From: Acrasis kona
Taxonomy: Eukaryota; Heterolobosea; Eutetramitea; Acrasida; Acrasidae
Length of the DNA: 53,731 nt
Assembly (NCBI GenBank): GCA_026419775.2
Contig: JAOPGA020000749.1
Location: 1-53,731 of the forward strand
Direction: 5' to 3'
Below the pieces are notes generated by a model that had not been told where the DNA came from, ran no database searches, and was given only the letters and a program-made list of their open reading frames with translations. Shown here piece by piece: positions 1 to 10,847 of the stretch. The first letter of the stretch is position 1. Each line of letters opens with the position of its first letter. A program made the position numbers and the translations under genes.

Positions 1-374
1 ATGCAGTGAGGATAGTTGGATTTGGTCATGATGAAAAGACGAAAACAAACTATTGGAAATGTGCTAATTCATGGTCCGCTGATTTTGGTGAGAATGGGTA
101 CTTTAATATAAAGGAAGGAGAGGGGGGCATAGAAACTAATGTAATTGCGCCCATCATGATCATACCTAGAAGAAAAGAGGTGGTTATGGAACCTACTTTA
201 ATTCCACCTGGTTACATGTTCGTCTCCCCTACACCCAGTTTAAGCACAAAAAAGGATACACAAGATTTTATTCAGGTACTTTTTAGTTCTTTTAGTACGA
301 GCAATGCAAATGGAAGGCAAGATTCGTTTCTTACATTGGTATTCGTTGTATTTATTACCGTGTTTGTTTTATAA
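1..374 (+). CDS. Cathepsin B-like cysteine protease, C-terminal part (5' truncated)
   Basis: This is the 3' end of a papain-family (C1A) lysosomal or secreted cysteine protease. The first codon is cut by the window edge; the bases fit the catalytic His codon followed by AVRIVGFG. The downstream catalytic Asn lies in WKCANSW, followed by the usual W..FGENGYF strand and a G-rich turn. The last ~20 residues (after NGRQDSF) are strongly hydrophobic and end at the stop codon, which is unusual for cathepsin B. That looks like a GPI-anchor signal or a tail anchor, suggesting a membrane-held protease. The family is clear; the anchor is inference. Confidence 0.85.
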   Translation, partial: AVRIVGFGHDEKTKTNYWKCANSWSADFGENGYFNIKEGEGGIETNVIAPIMIIPRRKEVVMEPTLIPPGYMFVSPTPSLSTKKDTQDFIQVLFSSFSTSNANGRQDSFLTLVFVVFITVFVL

Positions 375-497
375 ATTTTTACTTGCCCTTTTCATATTAA
401 CGCGTTAAAACCTTTAACTTTCTTTACATTTTACCGAAGGGTCTTATGCGTCCTGTCAAATGAATTACCAAGAGCTTTCTTGAACATAAAATCGGAA

Positions 498-503
498 GTT
501 GAC
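498..503 (+). promoter_or_regulatory. GTTGAC element upstream of MetRS
   Basis: GTTGACC lies 21 bases before the MetRS ATG. The same hexamer recurs upstream of about twelve genes in this window (see findings). Function inferred. Confidence 0.35.
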
Positions 504-524
504 CAATTTTTTATCAACATTCAC

Positions 525-2819
525 ATGACCACAAGAGAAGGCACAGCGAACCTTAATAGAAATCCAGCACTTCCAGTGCCAGGACAGAGAAATGTATTAG
601 TCACAAGTGCTCTACCATACGTTAATAATGTACCCCATTTGGGCAACATTGTCGGATCGCTACTCAGCGCCGATGTTTATGCTAGATATTGCAGACAAAG
701 AGGCTACAACACTCTATATATTTGCGGTACCGATGAATACGGCACAGCAACGGAGACAAAAGCCCTAGAAGAAAAAACAACCCCTCAAGAAATTTGCGCC
801 AAGTATTATGAAATCCACAAGGAGGTTTATGAATGGTTTGATATCAGTTTTGACTATTTTGGAAGGACAAGTACGAACGCACAAACCACCATCGCACAGG
901 ACATTTTCACAAAACTTAACAGTAACGGCCTCTTAATAGAACAAACACAACAGCAACTGTATGACCCAGAAATTAAGAGATTCTTGGCAGATCGTTTTGT
1001 TCAAGGAACCTGCCCACACTGTGCCTATGAAGATGCACGCGGTGATCAATGCGACCAATGTGGAAAGCTACTGGACCCAACGCAACTGATCAACTACAGA
1101 AGTACCCTAAGCAAGGCCGTTCCTGAACTCAGAGACACCACTCACTTGTACTTGAATCTACCAGTCCTTCAGGATAAAGTTGCAGAGTGGTTTGCAGAAA
1201 GTAGTAAGGATGGAGAATGGAGCGAGGTTGCAAAGACAATTACACAAGGCTGGTTGACCATGGAGGAAGGATTGAAGCCAAGATGCATCACGCGTGATCT
1301 CGATTGGGGAACACCAGTACCCATTCCAAAGTTCTCCGGCAAAGTTTTCTATGTTTGGTTCGACGCACCCATTGGATACATTTCCATCACGGCCAACTTG
1401 TTGCCCAACGACTGGGAGAAGTGGTGGAAGGATCCACAAAACGTCGAATACGTTCAATTCATGGGAAAGGACAACGTTCCGTTCCACAGCATCATCTTCC
1501 CTGCCAGTATGATTGGAACCAACGAGAAGTGGACCAAAGTAAACTCGTTGAGCTCTACAGAGTACTTGAACTACGAGGATGGAAAGTTCAGCAAATCACG
1601 TAACGTGGGAGTGTTTGGAAACCAAGTCAAGGAGACCGGCATCCCATCAGAAGTATGGAGGTATTATTTGATCTACAACAGACCCGAACAAGCCGACTCA
1701 AAATTCACCTGGGATGACTTTATGAAGAAGAATGACGAACTTTTGAAGAATTTGGGCAACTTTGTGAACAGAGTATTCAAGTTTGTAGCCGATCGATTCG
1801 GCAGCGTGGTGCCAACAAGAAAAGAATTGACACAGGTCGACCAAGACCTGATCAAACAAGTAGAAGAGAGAGTGACCGACTATATTCAAAAATTAGAGAA
1901 GGTCAAGCTCAAGGATGGAATTAAAATCGTCATGGACATTGCTTCGTTAGGAAATGCTTACATGCAGCACAATGCACCATGGGATCTGTTGAAGAAGGCC
2001 AACGACGAAAACAAATTCGCCGATCGCTGCGACACGGTGGTCAACTTGATGTTACAGGTGATTAGGTTGTTGGCAAGTCTGCTCCAACCCTACATGCCAA
2101 CCATCTCCACGAAGATTTTATCGCAATTCAACCTCAACCATCCGACGAAAGAACAAGACACCAGCAACATGATTCAAGATTCGTTCGACATTGATAGAGT
2201 ACCAGCGGGACACGTGATCGGAACGCCTCAAGTGTTATTCACCGCCATCACCAAGGAAAGAGGAGAACAATTACAAGCAGCATACAGCGGAAAAGTGGTT
2301 GGAAAGACTCAAATCACGTTGGATCTGCGCGTGGGAAAGATTGAACAAGTAACGCAGCACCCAACAGCCGATAACTTGTACTTGTTGGAGGTGAGAGTTG
2401 CAGAGAATGATTGCAGAAAGATTGTGGCTGGACTCAAGGCTGCTTATCCCGATCCATCAGAGCTGATCAACAAGCACACCGTGGTGGCCTGTAACTTGAA
2501 GCACGCAAAGATGAGGGATCAAAAGAGCGAGGGAATGTTGATCGCCAGCAAGGCAGGAGACGAACCACACATGATGAGCTTGTTGGTGCCATCAAAGCAG
2601 GTCAAGGTCGGAACCAAGGTGATACCAGAAGGAGCCACCCAAGAGTTGGAGAAGGTGATTCAACCAAAAACACTCAAGACGCTATTGCCAAACTTTTTAC
2701 TTGGAGACAATCAAGTCGCACTGTACGAACAGTTGCCCTTATTGGCCAAGAGTTCTGACCAGGGTGATGTTTTGATTGTGAGCGAGAGGCCTCTGCCAAA
2801 GGGTGCAAAAATATTATAA
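525..2819 (+). CDS. Methionyl-tRNA synthetase, cytosolic type
   Basis: Charges tRNA-Met in the cytosol. This is a single exon of 764 aa from the first ATG (MTTREGT); the open frame continues upstream only through a TTG. The class I signatures are present: PHLGN (the HIGH motif, about residue 39) and FSKS (the KMSKS motif, about residues 355-358). A CPHC...CDQCG zinc knuckle begins near residue 163, as in eukaryotic MetRS. The C-terminus, from about residue 598 (LDLRVGKIEQV), is an EMAPII/Arc1p-like tRNA-binding OB fold, making this a MetRS with an appended tRNA-binding domain. Its stop lies only 9 bases from the stop of the convergent VPS9 gene, so the two 3' UTRs must overlap. Confidence 0.95.
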   Translation: MTTREGTANLNRNPALPVPGQRNVLVTSALPYVNNVPHLGNIVGSLLSADVYARYCRQRGYNTLYICGTDEYGTATETKALEEKTTPQEICAKYYEIHKEVYEWFDISFDYFGRTSTNAQTTIAQDIFTKLNSNGLLIEQTQQQLYDPEIKRFLADRFVQGTCPHCAYEDARGDQCDQCGKLLDPTQLINYRSTLSKAVPELRDTTHLYLNLPVLQDKVAEWFAESSKDGEWSEVAKTITQGWLTMEEGLKPRCITRDLDWGTPVPIPKFSGKVFYVWFDAPIGYISITANLLPNDWEKWWKDPQNVEYVQFMGKDNVPFHSIIFPASMIGTNEKWTKVNSLSSTEYLNYEDGKFSKSRNVGVFGNQVKETGIPSEVWRYYLIYNRPEQADSKFTWDDFMKKNDELLKNLGNFVNRVFKFVADRFGSVVPTRKELTQVDQDLIKQVEERVTDYIQKLEKVKLKDGIKIVMDIASLGNAYMQHNAPWDLLKKANDENKFADRCDTVVNLMLQVIRLLASLLQPYMPTISTKILSQFNLNHPTKEQDTSNMIQDSFDIDRVPAGHVIGTPQVLFTAITKERGEQLQAAYSGKVVGKTQITLDLRVGKIEQVTQHPTADNLYLLEVRVAENDCRKIVAGLKAAYPDPSELINKHTVVACNLKHAKMRDQKSEGMLIASKAGDEPHMMSLLVPSKQVKVGTKVIPEGATQELEKVIQPKTLKTLLPNFLLGDNQVALYEQLPLLAKSSDQGDVLIVSERPLPKGAKIL

Positions 2820-2828
2820 AGTATTTTT

Positions 2829-4705
2829 TTATTTTTTCAATAACATGCTCATTCTTGCTGCCAGTTGATCTACGTGTTGGGGTGGTGGTGATGCGTACTG
2901 TTTGTTTTGTATGGGTGGTGCATAAGATTGTGTGGGTGGTGGTGGTTTTGTTGTCCAGTCGTTACCCATGTGTCCATCAAGAAAGTCCAAAAAATCTTCA
3001 TCTTGAGTTAGTTGGTGTTGATGGTATTCGATCATTGGCGAAACATGACTCACCAGTGGTTCTGGTTCGACTTGATGGAGAGGTTGACTGAAATCCAAAA
3101 TGGGTTGAGCTGTGGGAACGACATCTATGCACGATTAGCAAACAAGAATGTAAAGAGTACGTGTTTGTTGTTGGTCTTGCTGTTGTTGTTCGTCGTGATA
3201 CTCTTGTTGTTCCATGCTCAAATCAAACGTTAATCCCCACTGGAGTGAATTTCTGATCATCATGATGGCATATCTTGCATCTCTCGATATTTCGCCAACA
3301 CTTATAAATTCAAAAATCAAGTCCATGATGGACGCAAAGTGAGGAATGTTTGATTTCAAAGTAATGTAGAGGCTCACGGCAAGCACCTCGTTAACCTCCA
3401 ATTGAACCGTACTCGGGTCGACGTTAGATTTTTCGCAACATTCTTCGACGGCACAAATGGTCTGCACGAATGCCTCTCCCAATCGATCAGCGTATTCTTC
3501 AATGGTGAGCATTGGATTTGAAATCATTGATAATGTGTTGATTGTATATTGATACACTGAGGCGTCCTGCATATAGTCTCTTACGTCCAAATCTTGTAAC
3601 GTCATGTTTTGTTCGTTCATGATCCTCACCAACATGTTACACTTGTAGTTGAATTGTTGAACATCCATGACCTATTCAAAAATATAGCATTGTTCATGCG
3701 AAAGTTTACCTTGATGATCGAAGGAAACACTCTCCTTAGAACCAGCGCGTATAGGCACGAAATGACTTCCTTTCTGTACGATCCCATTCCTACCCAATGA
3801 TTCAACAAGACCTTATCAAAAAGACACGCCACGAATCCCTTTATATCTTCGTAACATGCTTTCGGATTATAGAAGCTGACGCCTTCTGATATGATGTGTG
3901 TTTGGGAGAAGTGAATGTTAAATAAATCAATAAGCCGTGATAATGGGTGAACTCCTCCACTAAAAATTAGTGATGCATGCACAAAAAGTGTTACTTGTCG
4001 CAAATGAATTTTAGATACTTGTAAATGTGAGCTTTGCTATCTTTTGCAGTTGATATTTCTCTGGCCCACTGTAAGTCTCTCCTGATCTTGTCGCTCGGGT
4101 ACGTAAAGTTCTTATGTATGAAGGCCTCCCAAGGATCGCTGCTTGTAACTGCATCAAGCATTTTGGCTGCTAGAGATTTTCTTCTGCTGATTTTGTGAGT
4201 TGTGATGAATGATGCTCGTACTCGTCTTTTTGTTCGCTGGCGGTCACGTCGTCTTTCATTTGTAACGATGTAATGCCATCGTCCAATTCGCTTATAATTC
4301 TTTCAAACTGCTGTCTGATTCCGTTTCCATCGGTTCTTGTTGACTTTCGCTTACGAATGTCATCCGCACTCAAATGATTTGGAACAGATGTGTTTGTGGA
4401 CAATAAAACCTTTGACCTTTCCAAACACTGCGATGCTACGTTGAATAGGTTGTTTACTTTGATGTTTGAGTATTTAAATAATTATGTGAATAATTACTCT
4501 CTTTTGGTGTAGCATTGGTTTGTTTGAGTCCACCCTTGATTGCTCTACCAACAAGCTCTATACAATGGGCATATTTTTGCAGTGCAATCTATGATATTAA
4601 AACACAACAACTGTTTTCTCATACGGAGGGGTCGTTTTTTATTTCGGCATCAATAGCCTCTCCACATGCTCTGTTTATCTCAACAAACCATAAATCCTTA
4701 TTCAT
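2829..4705 (-). CDS. MIT and VPS9 domain protein (Rab5-type exchange factor)
   Basis: Seven exons were reconstructed on the minus strand: 4625-4705, 4498-4588, 4222-4456, 3995-4186, 3710-3959, 3161-3671 and 2829-3124, giving 551 aa with every phase closing. The six introns are 35-41 nt; the 4457-4497 acceptor ends CAAAG. Residues 1-75 match the three-helix MIT domain (AIDAEIKND, IALQKYAHCIELV, CLERSKVLL), which binds ESCRT-III tails. Residues about 305-435 match the VPS9 nucleotide-exchange fold (EVLAVSLYITLKSNIP, then FEFISVGEISRDARYA), which activates Rab5-family GTPases on endosomes. The tail is Q/P-rich. The combination resembles VPS9D1-type proteins. The VPS9 call rests on pattern recognition and the linker is unassigned. 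The stop codon lies inside an AATAAA. Confidence 0.8.
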
Positions 4706-4923
4706 GTTTCATATGTTTTTGACAGACATTGTAAATGAGTTTGTAAACGTCAATATTGTCACCTTTCAAATAGGTAAATCAAAAAGGAGACCAATCGAAG
4801 TACCGGAGTAGGTGGTACTTTGTAAATGTAGAGTTTTACTATAGTATAGAATATTAATTATTTTCTTTATTCAAAATCCTACTTATAACGTTTAATGTTC
4901 CAAGTAGTTATAACGCTACAAAA

Positions 4924-5855
4924 TTAATTCTTCAAACTGTGAAACCTAATGTCCATAGAAATCGACCCACTTTCAGTATTTTCGAGATTTACTTCAAAAG
5001 AACTTTGCTGGTTGTGCCTTAAATTATGATCCTTTAATCGAATGTGATAATTTCCCATAAAATCATCGTACGTAATCTTATCCCAATCCCAACACTCCAA
5101 GTGCAATACATCGCTATCTACATTGACGACACATACATTCATTTCCTGATTCCAATCAGGATTTAATGTTTTCTTCTGTACCTCGGATTTGACTACCTGA
5201 CCCGCATATAGATTAGTAGAATCGTTCTCGTCTGGGCCGACACCAAAGAAAACATATGGGTCGCTCTTCCCATTGATGTCGCGGGAGGGGAGATTACGAC
5301 CGCATTTGAGTTTAATCGTCAAGTAGCCCTCAAACTCAGTGGTGGGTCGGCCCTCTACTCTGTTGAATTTCATAGTCTTTCTCAAATTGCTTCCTTTCTT
5401 CTTTTCAGGTTTCTCCTCCTTGCAAACATTTTTGAATTTAGGTGTAGGTAGTGAGGTTGAAAGCTTGTCGCAGCTAAATGCCTTGAGTTCATATTTTGCC
5501 TTTATGAATTCTTTTCTGTAGTCGTTAACATCAGGAGAAGACAATGGCTTTGGATAAGTAACAGGCACATTGGCCTCGTATACCTGATTCACGAATAGGT
5601 TACCCTTCATGGATGCCACCTCAGACTCCGTCCACAAATCAAGTGTTAGTGATTTTATTTTTGATATATGAGTTCCAAGGGATCTGTGAACTCCACTGCA
5701 CTGAATACAAAGGAAACAACCAATGTTTGTACTGGCCCATGTGGGTAAATCTACTGGGTTGAAAAATCGAGTGCTAAATAATATGTACCTTTTGATTCGC
5801 AATCACAGCATACAGAATTTGAAGGTTGGGACCTAATGGTCAAGATGTCTGTCAT
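4924..5855 (-). CDS. ArfGAP with C-terminal C2 domain (AGD12/ZAC-like)
   Basis: Two exons (5789-5855 and 4924-5753, 35-nt intron) give 298 aa. The N-terminus holds the ArfGAP zinc finger: CCDC (C16/C19), WASTNIG, CIQC (C38/C41), then HRSLG with the Arg finger R46. The Cys spacing is two residues longer than the common x16; an alternative acceptor three bases downstream would shorten it by one. From about residue 160 a C2 domain follows (GYLTIKLKCGRNLP, NGKSDPYV, then WDWDK), with acidic residues suited to Ca2+/phospholipid binding. This matches plant ArfGAP-C2 proteins, which stimulate GTP hydrolysis on Arf at membranes. Confidence 0.88.
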
Positions 5856-6278
5856 TAGTTCCAATGATGTTTCAGAATGATTACAATCAATCCAATTACG
5901 ACACAATTTTTCAACGTTGAAATGAAAGAGCGCATGTCAATCGTACAAAGAAGAAACTTCTTTCCGTAATGAGTAAATTTACAGGAACGAAGCGAACATA
6001 CAAAATATTCAAAATAAAACAGATACTCATCAGAAGTCTTCGCTTCGAAAAATCTCTTAATGTTTTATTGAACAAGCAATCATGGATGCGCATCGTGCTG
6101 AAGCTTGTAGAAAGCTTGTCGTTAAATTATAGCAAAACCTTTTGTGCTCCACTGCTGCGACAAGCTTTGATGGAGGCTAGTTTACAATATTTTGATTTCC
6201 GTTGTTGTGTGAGTGTAAACATCACAGCGTTTGACAACACTTGAGACATTGAAAAAGGCCAAGTTGAGTTGTCAAATC
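5856..6278. other. Intergenic region between divergent ArfGAP and PP2C genes
   Basis: These 423 bases separate two divergent start codons and must hold both promoters. A 91-codon plus-strand frame (5969-6244) shows no recognisable domain and probably is chance. An 11-bp inverted repeat (AAAGCTTGTCG at about 6111, CGACAAGCTTT at about 6166) could form a stem with a loop of about 43 nt. I see no other element. Confidence 0.4.
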
Positions 6279-7267
6279 ATGTTTAGTATCGGTCTTGGTC
6301 GTCCTGACTTTAGAGTCAAATCATACAACGGAGAGGACTTCAGGATCAAATGGGTGGTGAGCGAAGTAAGAGGATATAGGTCGTGTAAAGTGATTTTAAT
6401 GTCCTCACACTAATTCTGTAAGCAATGGAGGACAGGCACGTACACAACACAAACATAATTGACACAGAAATGGACGATAGCGGAGATAAAATATCAATAT
6501 TTGGTGTGTTTGATGGCCACGGAGGTGATTATGCGGCCGAGTGGGTATCTGAAAAACTTACGTCCAACCTAAGCGAGGAGCTACGTATAACCAAAACACC
6601 TCCCAAAGAGCGGTATGAAAGTATATTTCACTCCACAGACCAACAACTCCGAGATGTTGTTGGGAGACCAGACCTCACACCTACTTCATTTATGGATCCT
6701 TCAGGTACAACGGCGTGCGTGTGTATTATTCGCAACAATAAGCATTCTGGAGACACAACATTAACTTGTTTAAATGCAGGCGACACACGGGCCGTGTTAT
6801 TTGATGACGGAGAGATTGTAAACCTCTCAGATGACCACAAACCAATGGACGAAGTTGAAAGATCGCGTGTTATAAAGGCAGGTGGGTTCTTGCATGACGA
6901 ACGAATCAATGGTGATTTGGCAGTCGCGAGGAGTTTTGGAGACTTTATACACAAATGCAAATTTGATTTCAAGGAACATGAACAACCTTTGGTGTGTACT
7001 CCTGACGTTCGAGATTTCACATTGTATAATCAAAGTCATAATGGCCTGAGGTTCTTTTTGATAGCAAGTGATGGGCTATGGGATGTAATGTCTTCTAAAC
7101 AGGCTGCAAATTATATCAAACTTGAGATTGAAAATGTAAAGATTGAGACTGGATCTGATGTCGTTGATATTCAGGACCTACAATTCATCGTTGAGAAGCT
7201 CGTTCTGCATTCTGTTAAGGACCTCGATAGCGGCGATAATGTTACTGTGGTATTGGTTGTGATGTAA
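6279..7267 (+). CDS. PP2C-family Ser/Thr protein phosphatase
   Basis: Two exons (6279-6384 and 6423-7267, 38-nt intron) give 316 aa. Splicing restores the diagnostic GYRSSMEDRH, which is broken in the unspliced frame. Metal-binding motifs follow in order: FGVFDGHGG, GTTA, the LNAGDTRAVL strand, DGLWDVMSS and the C-terminal SGDNVTVVLV. All the aspartates that coordinate the Mn/Mg pair appear present. There is no transmembrane segment, so it is a soluble metal-dependent phosphatase; substrates cannot be inferred. The TAA stop overlaps an AATAAA. Confidence 0.92.
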
Positions 7268-7317
7268 TAAATTCTTGAAGCACTGATGTTGTATTTATAA
7301 AATTGTAATCGTCAATT

Positions 7318-7449
7318 ATGATTTGTCATGCAGCATTCTTCGTCTTATTTGTTTGCACAGTAACACAATCAACGATTAACCTAACATTTACAACAAGTTT
7401 TCAAACCTCAAACGAAGATCAAGTGGCAGAATTCTTACACACCTTATGA
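7318..7449 (+). CDS. Possible small secreted protein or decayed gene
   Basis: A 43-codon frame begins MICHAAFFVLFVCTVTQS, a textbook signal peptide, followed by TINLTFTTSFQT and an early stop. A second coding-looking frame (YTPYDLMEEIPKEH) overlaps its end without a usable intron between them. It may be a short secreted peptide, or a longer gene broken by an indel. No family recognised. Confidence 0.35.
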   Translation: MICHAAFFVLFVCTVTQSTINLTFTTSFQTSNEDQVAEFLHTL

Positions 7450-7551
7450 CTTGATGGAAGAAATACCCAAGGAGCATAATGATTGCGCAAGAGCCAGAAT
7501 CATAATTATTATTTTTTATTTTGAAAACATGTTTCGATCCAACCTGAACTT

Positions 7552-10440
7552 TTATTGGCCTACTAATTTATGTACCTGATTCTTGAGTTCAACTGTGTTC
7601 TTTAATGACTTGATGGCAACTCGATACTCTCTTGTAAACTTGAAGCGATCAAATGTATCCATTAGATTGGTAAGCAACTCTGATTTTAATCGATCCATAA
7701 TCTGCGGCACTTGTTCTTCTCTAGATTCGGTCAAAGTTTCTTTACAACTTACACTCAGCCTTGCGGATAAGTTCAACTCAAACTCTGAACCTTTGTTAAC
7801 ATATTTTGTGCAAAAATCCCTTAAATGATTAAGTGACGGTTGTTTTTGAATTTCATACAAATCCAAAAATGCAATCATGTTTTCTAAACTAAATTCAGAT
7901 ATGGAGTATCTTTCAAAGTATTTTTTTGATGTTTCGCTCAACAACATTTGTAGAATGACCTCACTTTGGTTGTTAAAATCAATTTGCTCAGGTCTTTTGT
8001 TCTCTTCATCCTCCTGAACAAGCACGCTGTATTTGGAAGATCTCTGGCGAATCATATTAATAATGCAGTAAATGAGTACGATTCCACCAAAATACATGAT
8101 TGCAAAGATGTATGCAATTTCAGTAAAAACAACTTGGATAGTTTGAAGATATTTTCTTTCATCGTCTGTTGGTATTGCATTGCTGAGCACAGCAAAGATA
8201 ATTAGAGGGATTAACACTAGAGAATCAATTCGGAATCCAAGCGGATCTCCAGTCATCAACACGGAGACAAAGTCAAATTTATTTTGTACCAAATGAGATA
8301 ATATTTCTACAAAAGTGAGCACCAACCCAATGAGTGCAAAAAACAAGGTTAACGGCCCAACGTACAATAAGAATACACAGATACCGTAAAATTATACGAA
8401 TAGTAAAATGATAACACATACATGATGACACCAAAGATAATCCACAATAACATTGTAATCGCAAACAATGTTGCCATTAACACTTTACTTCCAAGAACCA
8501 GCATGAGTTTACCACTGGGAACTCTTTTGGACATATTTCTGTACATGATTGTTAATGCATAGAATCTCACTGTTTGAAGAATCATCATAAGAGCACTACA
8601 CACAAATAAGGATTGTTGTATAATGAAACCAATACCAATATAAGGTAAAGATACAAATTCACTACCATAAGTGAAGGAAGAGATTAAAACATTAACAAAA
8701 ATGAACAAAAGACCAACATAGGGCGCAACACCTCTAGATTGCACTATTCTTTTTCTTATAAACAACAACAAGCCAAATATGACTACAACAGGTACTATTG
8801 CAGTGATGCCAAACACAATACAGTATGCCAGGTATGGACTGGTTGGTGGGTAATAAACACTCTTCCAAACGTCATTTCCATAGAATATTCTTGTAAACGG
8901 ATCTCCATTAAAGCCCATGGACATTCCGGAGATGCAAGTTGAGTTGATGGAACAATTCGGACACAACAGGAATTGTTGGACAAGATTCGCACCACAAGTA
9001 ACGTCGCCCCAATGATTCAAATCAACAATTGCATTATTCACTACACCAGGCATCATATAGAACCTACTGTTTGGAAATTGGCTGGAGAAGTTTTTTGCAC
9101 TCTCAACAGTTGATTGAGGATCGAATTCACCGTTCAACACTAGTACATGACCAGTATAATTAGCAATTTTATTACGATATGTAGATTGTGGGTATGGAAT
9201 CCACCCTGCATTTAATAAAGTTCTCACGGATGCATGCAAATCAAAAGATGCATCAAGATCAAAATTAACACTAATTTTGCTCATGTCAACCAATTCGCTG
9301 GTCAACACATGGTTAGTAACAAGGATCGAATCGACCTCATAAACAGCACGATTAAAAAAAAATTCAGCAGATTTACCATCTGTTTTGGTCGAATCACTAG
9401 TATAAGTAATATTATTATCAAATAAGGATGAGGCACTTCCAAAATCAGAGTAGGAACACTTGTCGAATTGAGAAAGAGAGGCCATGAAGCGTGGTCTCAA
9501 CGCCTCGTTAAATAGAGCCAACGCGGCGGTTGATTTCCATTTTAATTTGGTTTGAGCGCTGACCAATTTCCCACACACTGCAATATCGCTCTTGATGTTG
9601 TAACTAGTCTTTTGAAATGATGATAAGGAAGATGTTTGAGTTTTTGATGAATACTCTGGCGTTGGTTTTGTGTCGAATTGTTTCAATATTGATTTGGAAA
9701 TGAGATCTCTTTGAACGTCCCAATCTGATGCGTTTGTGTGAGGACCCCATGCAGATTCTAGTATTACGGAGTCAGCGCTGGTGGGATCTATTGTTAACGC
9801 TCTATTTACAACATAACTGCCGAAGGATCTGCCAAAAAATGTGATGCTTGTGTTTGGTTGACTAGTCTTCAAAAAGTTCCTCAAGTTGATCAAATCGAGA
9901 GCCATATTATCCACGCTGAACCCGAACAGTAAACCATTACTTGTTCGTTTGTCTTGGCAGTTCTCAAATCCCAATAGGTCATAATTACCGTATGCACCAC
10001 AAGTAAAGAAGTTGAATCCTCTAAGGTCTGTACCTCTAAACATGGGCATGTACACTGCAAACCTTCTTTGAAGAGTCATGTAAATTGCATAACCGATTCT
10101 CTCTATGCCAGGCCCACTATTTCCCTTCAAAAAATTAATGTGAAAAGAAACTGGTGCATACAATGTTTGAGTCCCCCAAAAGAATAATGCTTCCAAGCGA
10201 TGATGAGGTGGGTAAGTATGCATGAATTGATGTTTGTATTGTAGGGGAGTTTGAGTCTGTGTAGTTGTATAGATACGTCATTTTAGCACACCTTGAAATG
10301 GTTATGCTATCTGTAGGCTGTCCAAAGTAAAGTGGTGTCCAGAAGCCATCATAAATGGGACATGAAGTAAATGTACTTATATTAAATTGTGCAATGGTGG
10401 CGGATATGATAATGCTGAGTATCAACAATCCACCTCTCAT
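7552..10440 (-). CDS. Secreted alpha/beta-hydrolase fused to 7TM and RGS domain
   Basis: Exon 1 is 10162-10440; a 37-nt intron (10125-10161) joins it in phase to the rest, about 947 aa in all. Residues 1-18 (MRGGLLILSIIISATIAQ) are a signal peptide. The ectodomain (about 19-520) is an S33/tripeptidyl-peptidase-like hydrolase: an oxyanion-type GNSGPG loop created by splicing, nucleophile GRSFGS (about S193), LNGEFDP (Asp) and DLNHWGD (His), plus many N-glycosylation sites. Seven hydrophobic spans follow, then a cytosolic RGS domain (FERYSISEFSLENMIAFL to FDRFKFTREYRVA), which accelerates G-alpha GTP hydrolysis. Between 8358 and 8400 the frame shifts by one base; no AG acceptor exists there, and a T-run (8388-8391 on the plus strand) suggests a one-base indel. 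The stop lies in AATAAA. Confidence 0.82.
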
Positions 10441-10847
10441 TGTTATCAAACCAAGTTACATCTCTGTCACTTTTCAAACCCAATAAAGGTACTTCTTCTT
10501 TACAATCCCATATCCACCAATGAATTCAAATTTGAGGCAAGAGACATCACGATACCTCAGCCCAAATAAAGTCACTTGGATGATTGGTCAACTGGAGAGG
10601 GAAGAACTTAGATTCGAACGAGGCTCATGATGATAGGAAACACGAAGAGTCAGCGAATACATTATCAGAGTAGAAAATATACTGCTCTTACGTTTAAGGT
10701 TAGAGTAGGAAAAACCTGTACGTTTTTACGATATATCATATTTTGATGGAATAATGACATTATAATGTCATACAGATATATGATATGAAGCAAACTTTTG
10801 CTTCTTATCGCTTATGCTAGTCGGTAAATAAAAATGGTGATGGAATA
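10441..10847. other. Intergenic region with palindrome
   Basis: Divergent upstream region of the RGS receptor and the small 10848 gene. Two short coding-looking frames (starting MNSNLRQETSRYL and MMIGNTKSQRIHYQ) cannot be joined by any intron. It also holds a perfect 18-bp palindrome (10754-10771) flanked by partly complementary ATATCATAT/ATATGATAT. Confidence 0.35.
10754..10771. repeat. Perfect 18-bp palindrome
   Basis: ATGACATTATAATGTCAT is self-complementary over all 18 bases. It sits about 80 bases before the ATG at 10848, nested between longer, imperfect complementary arms. It could be a dimeric regulator site or a hairpin. Confidence 0.5.

Noticed and set aside
8356-8412. Conventional intron to explain the frame change in the RGS receptor
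   Set aside because: The minus strand has no AG dinucleotide in this stretch, so no GT-AG intron can end there; a one-base indel is simpler.
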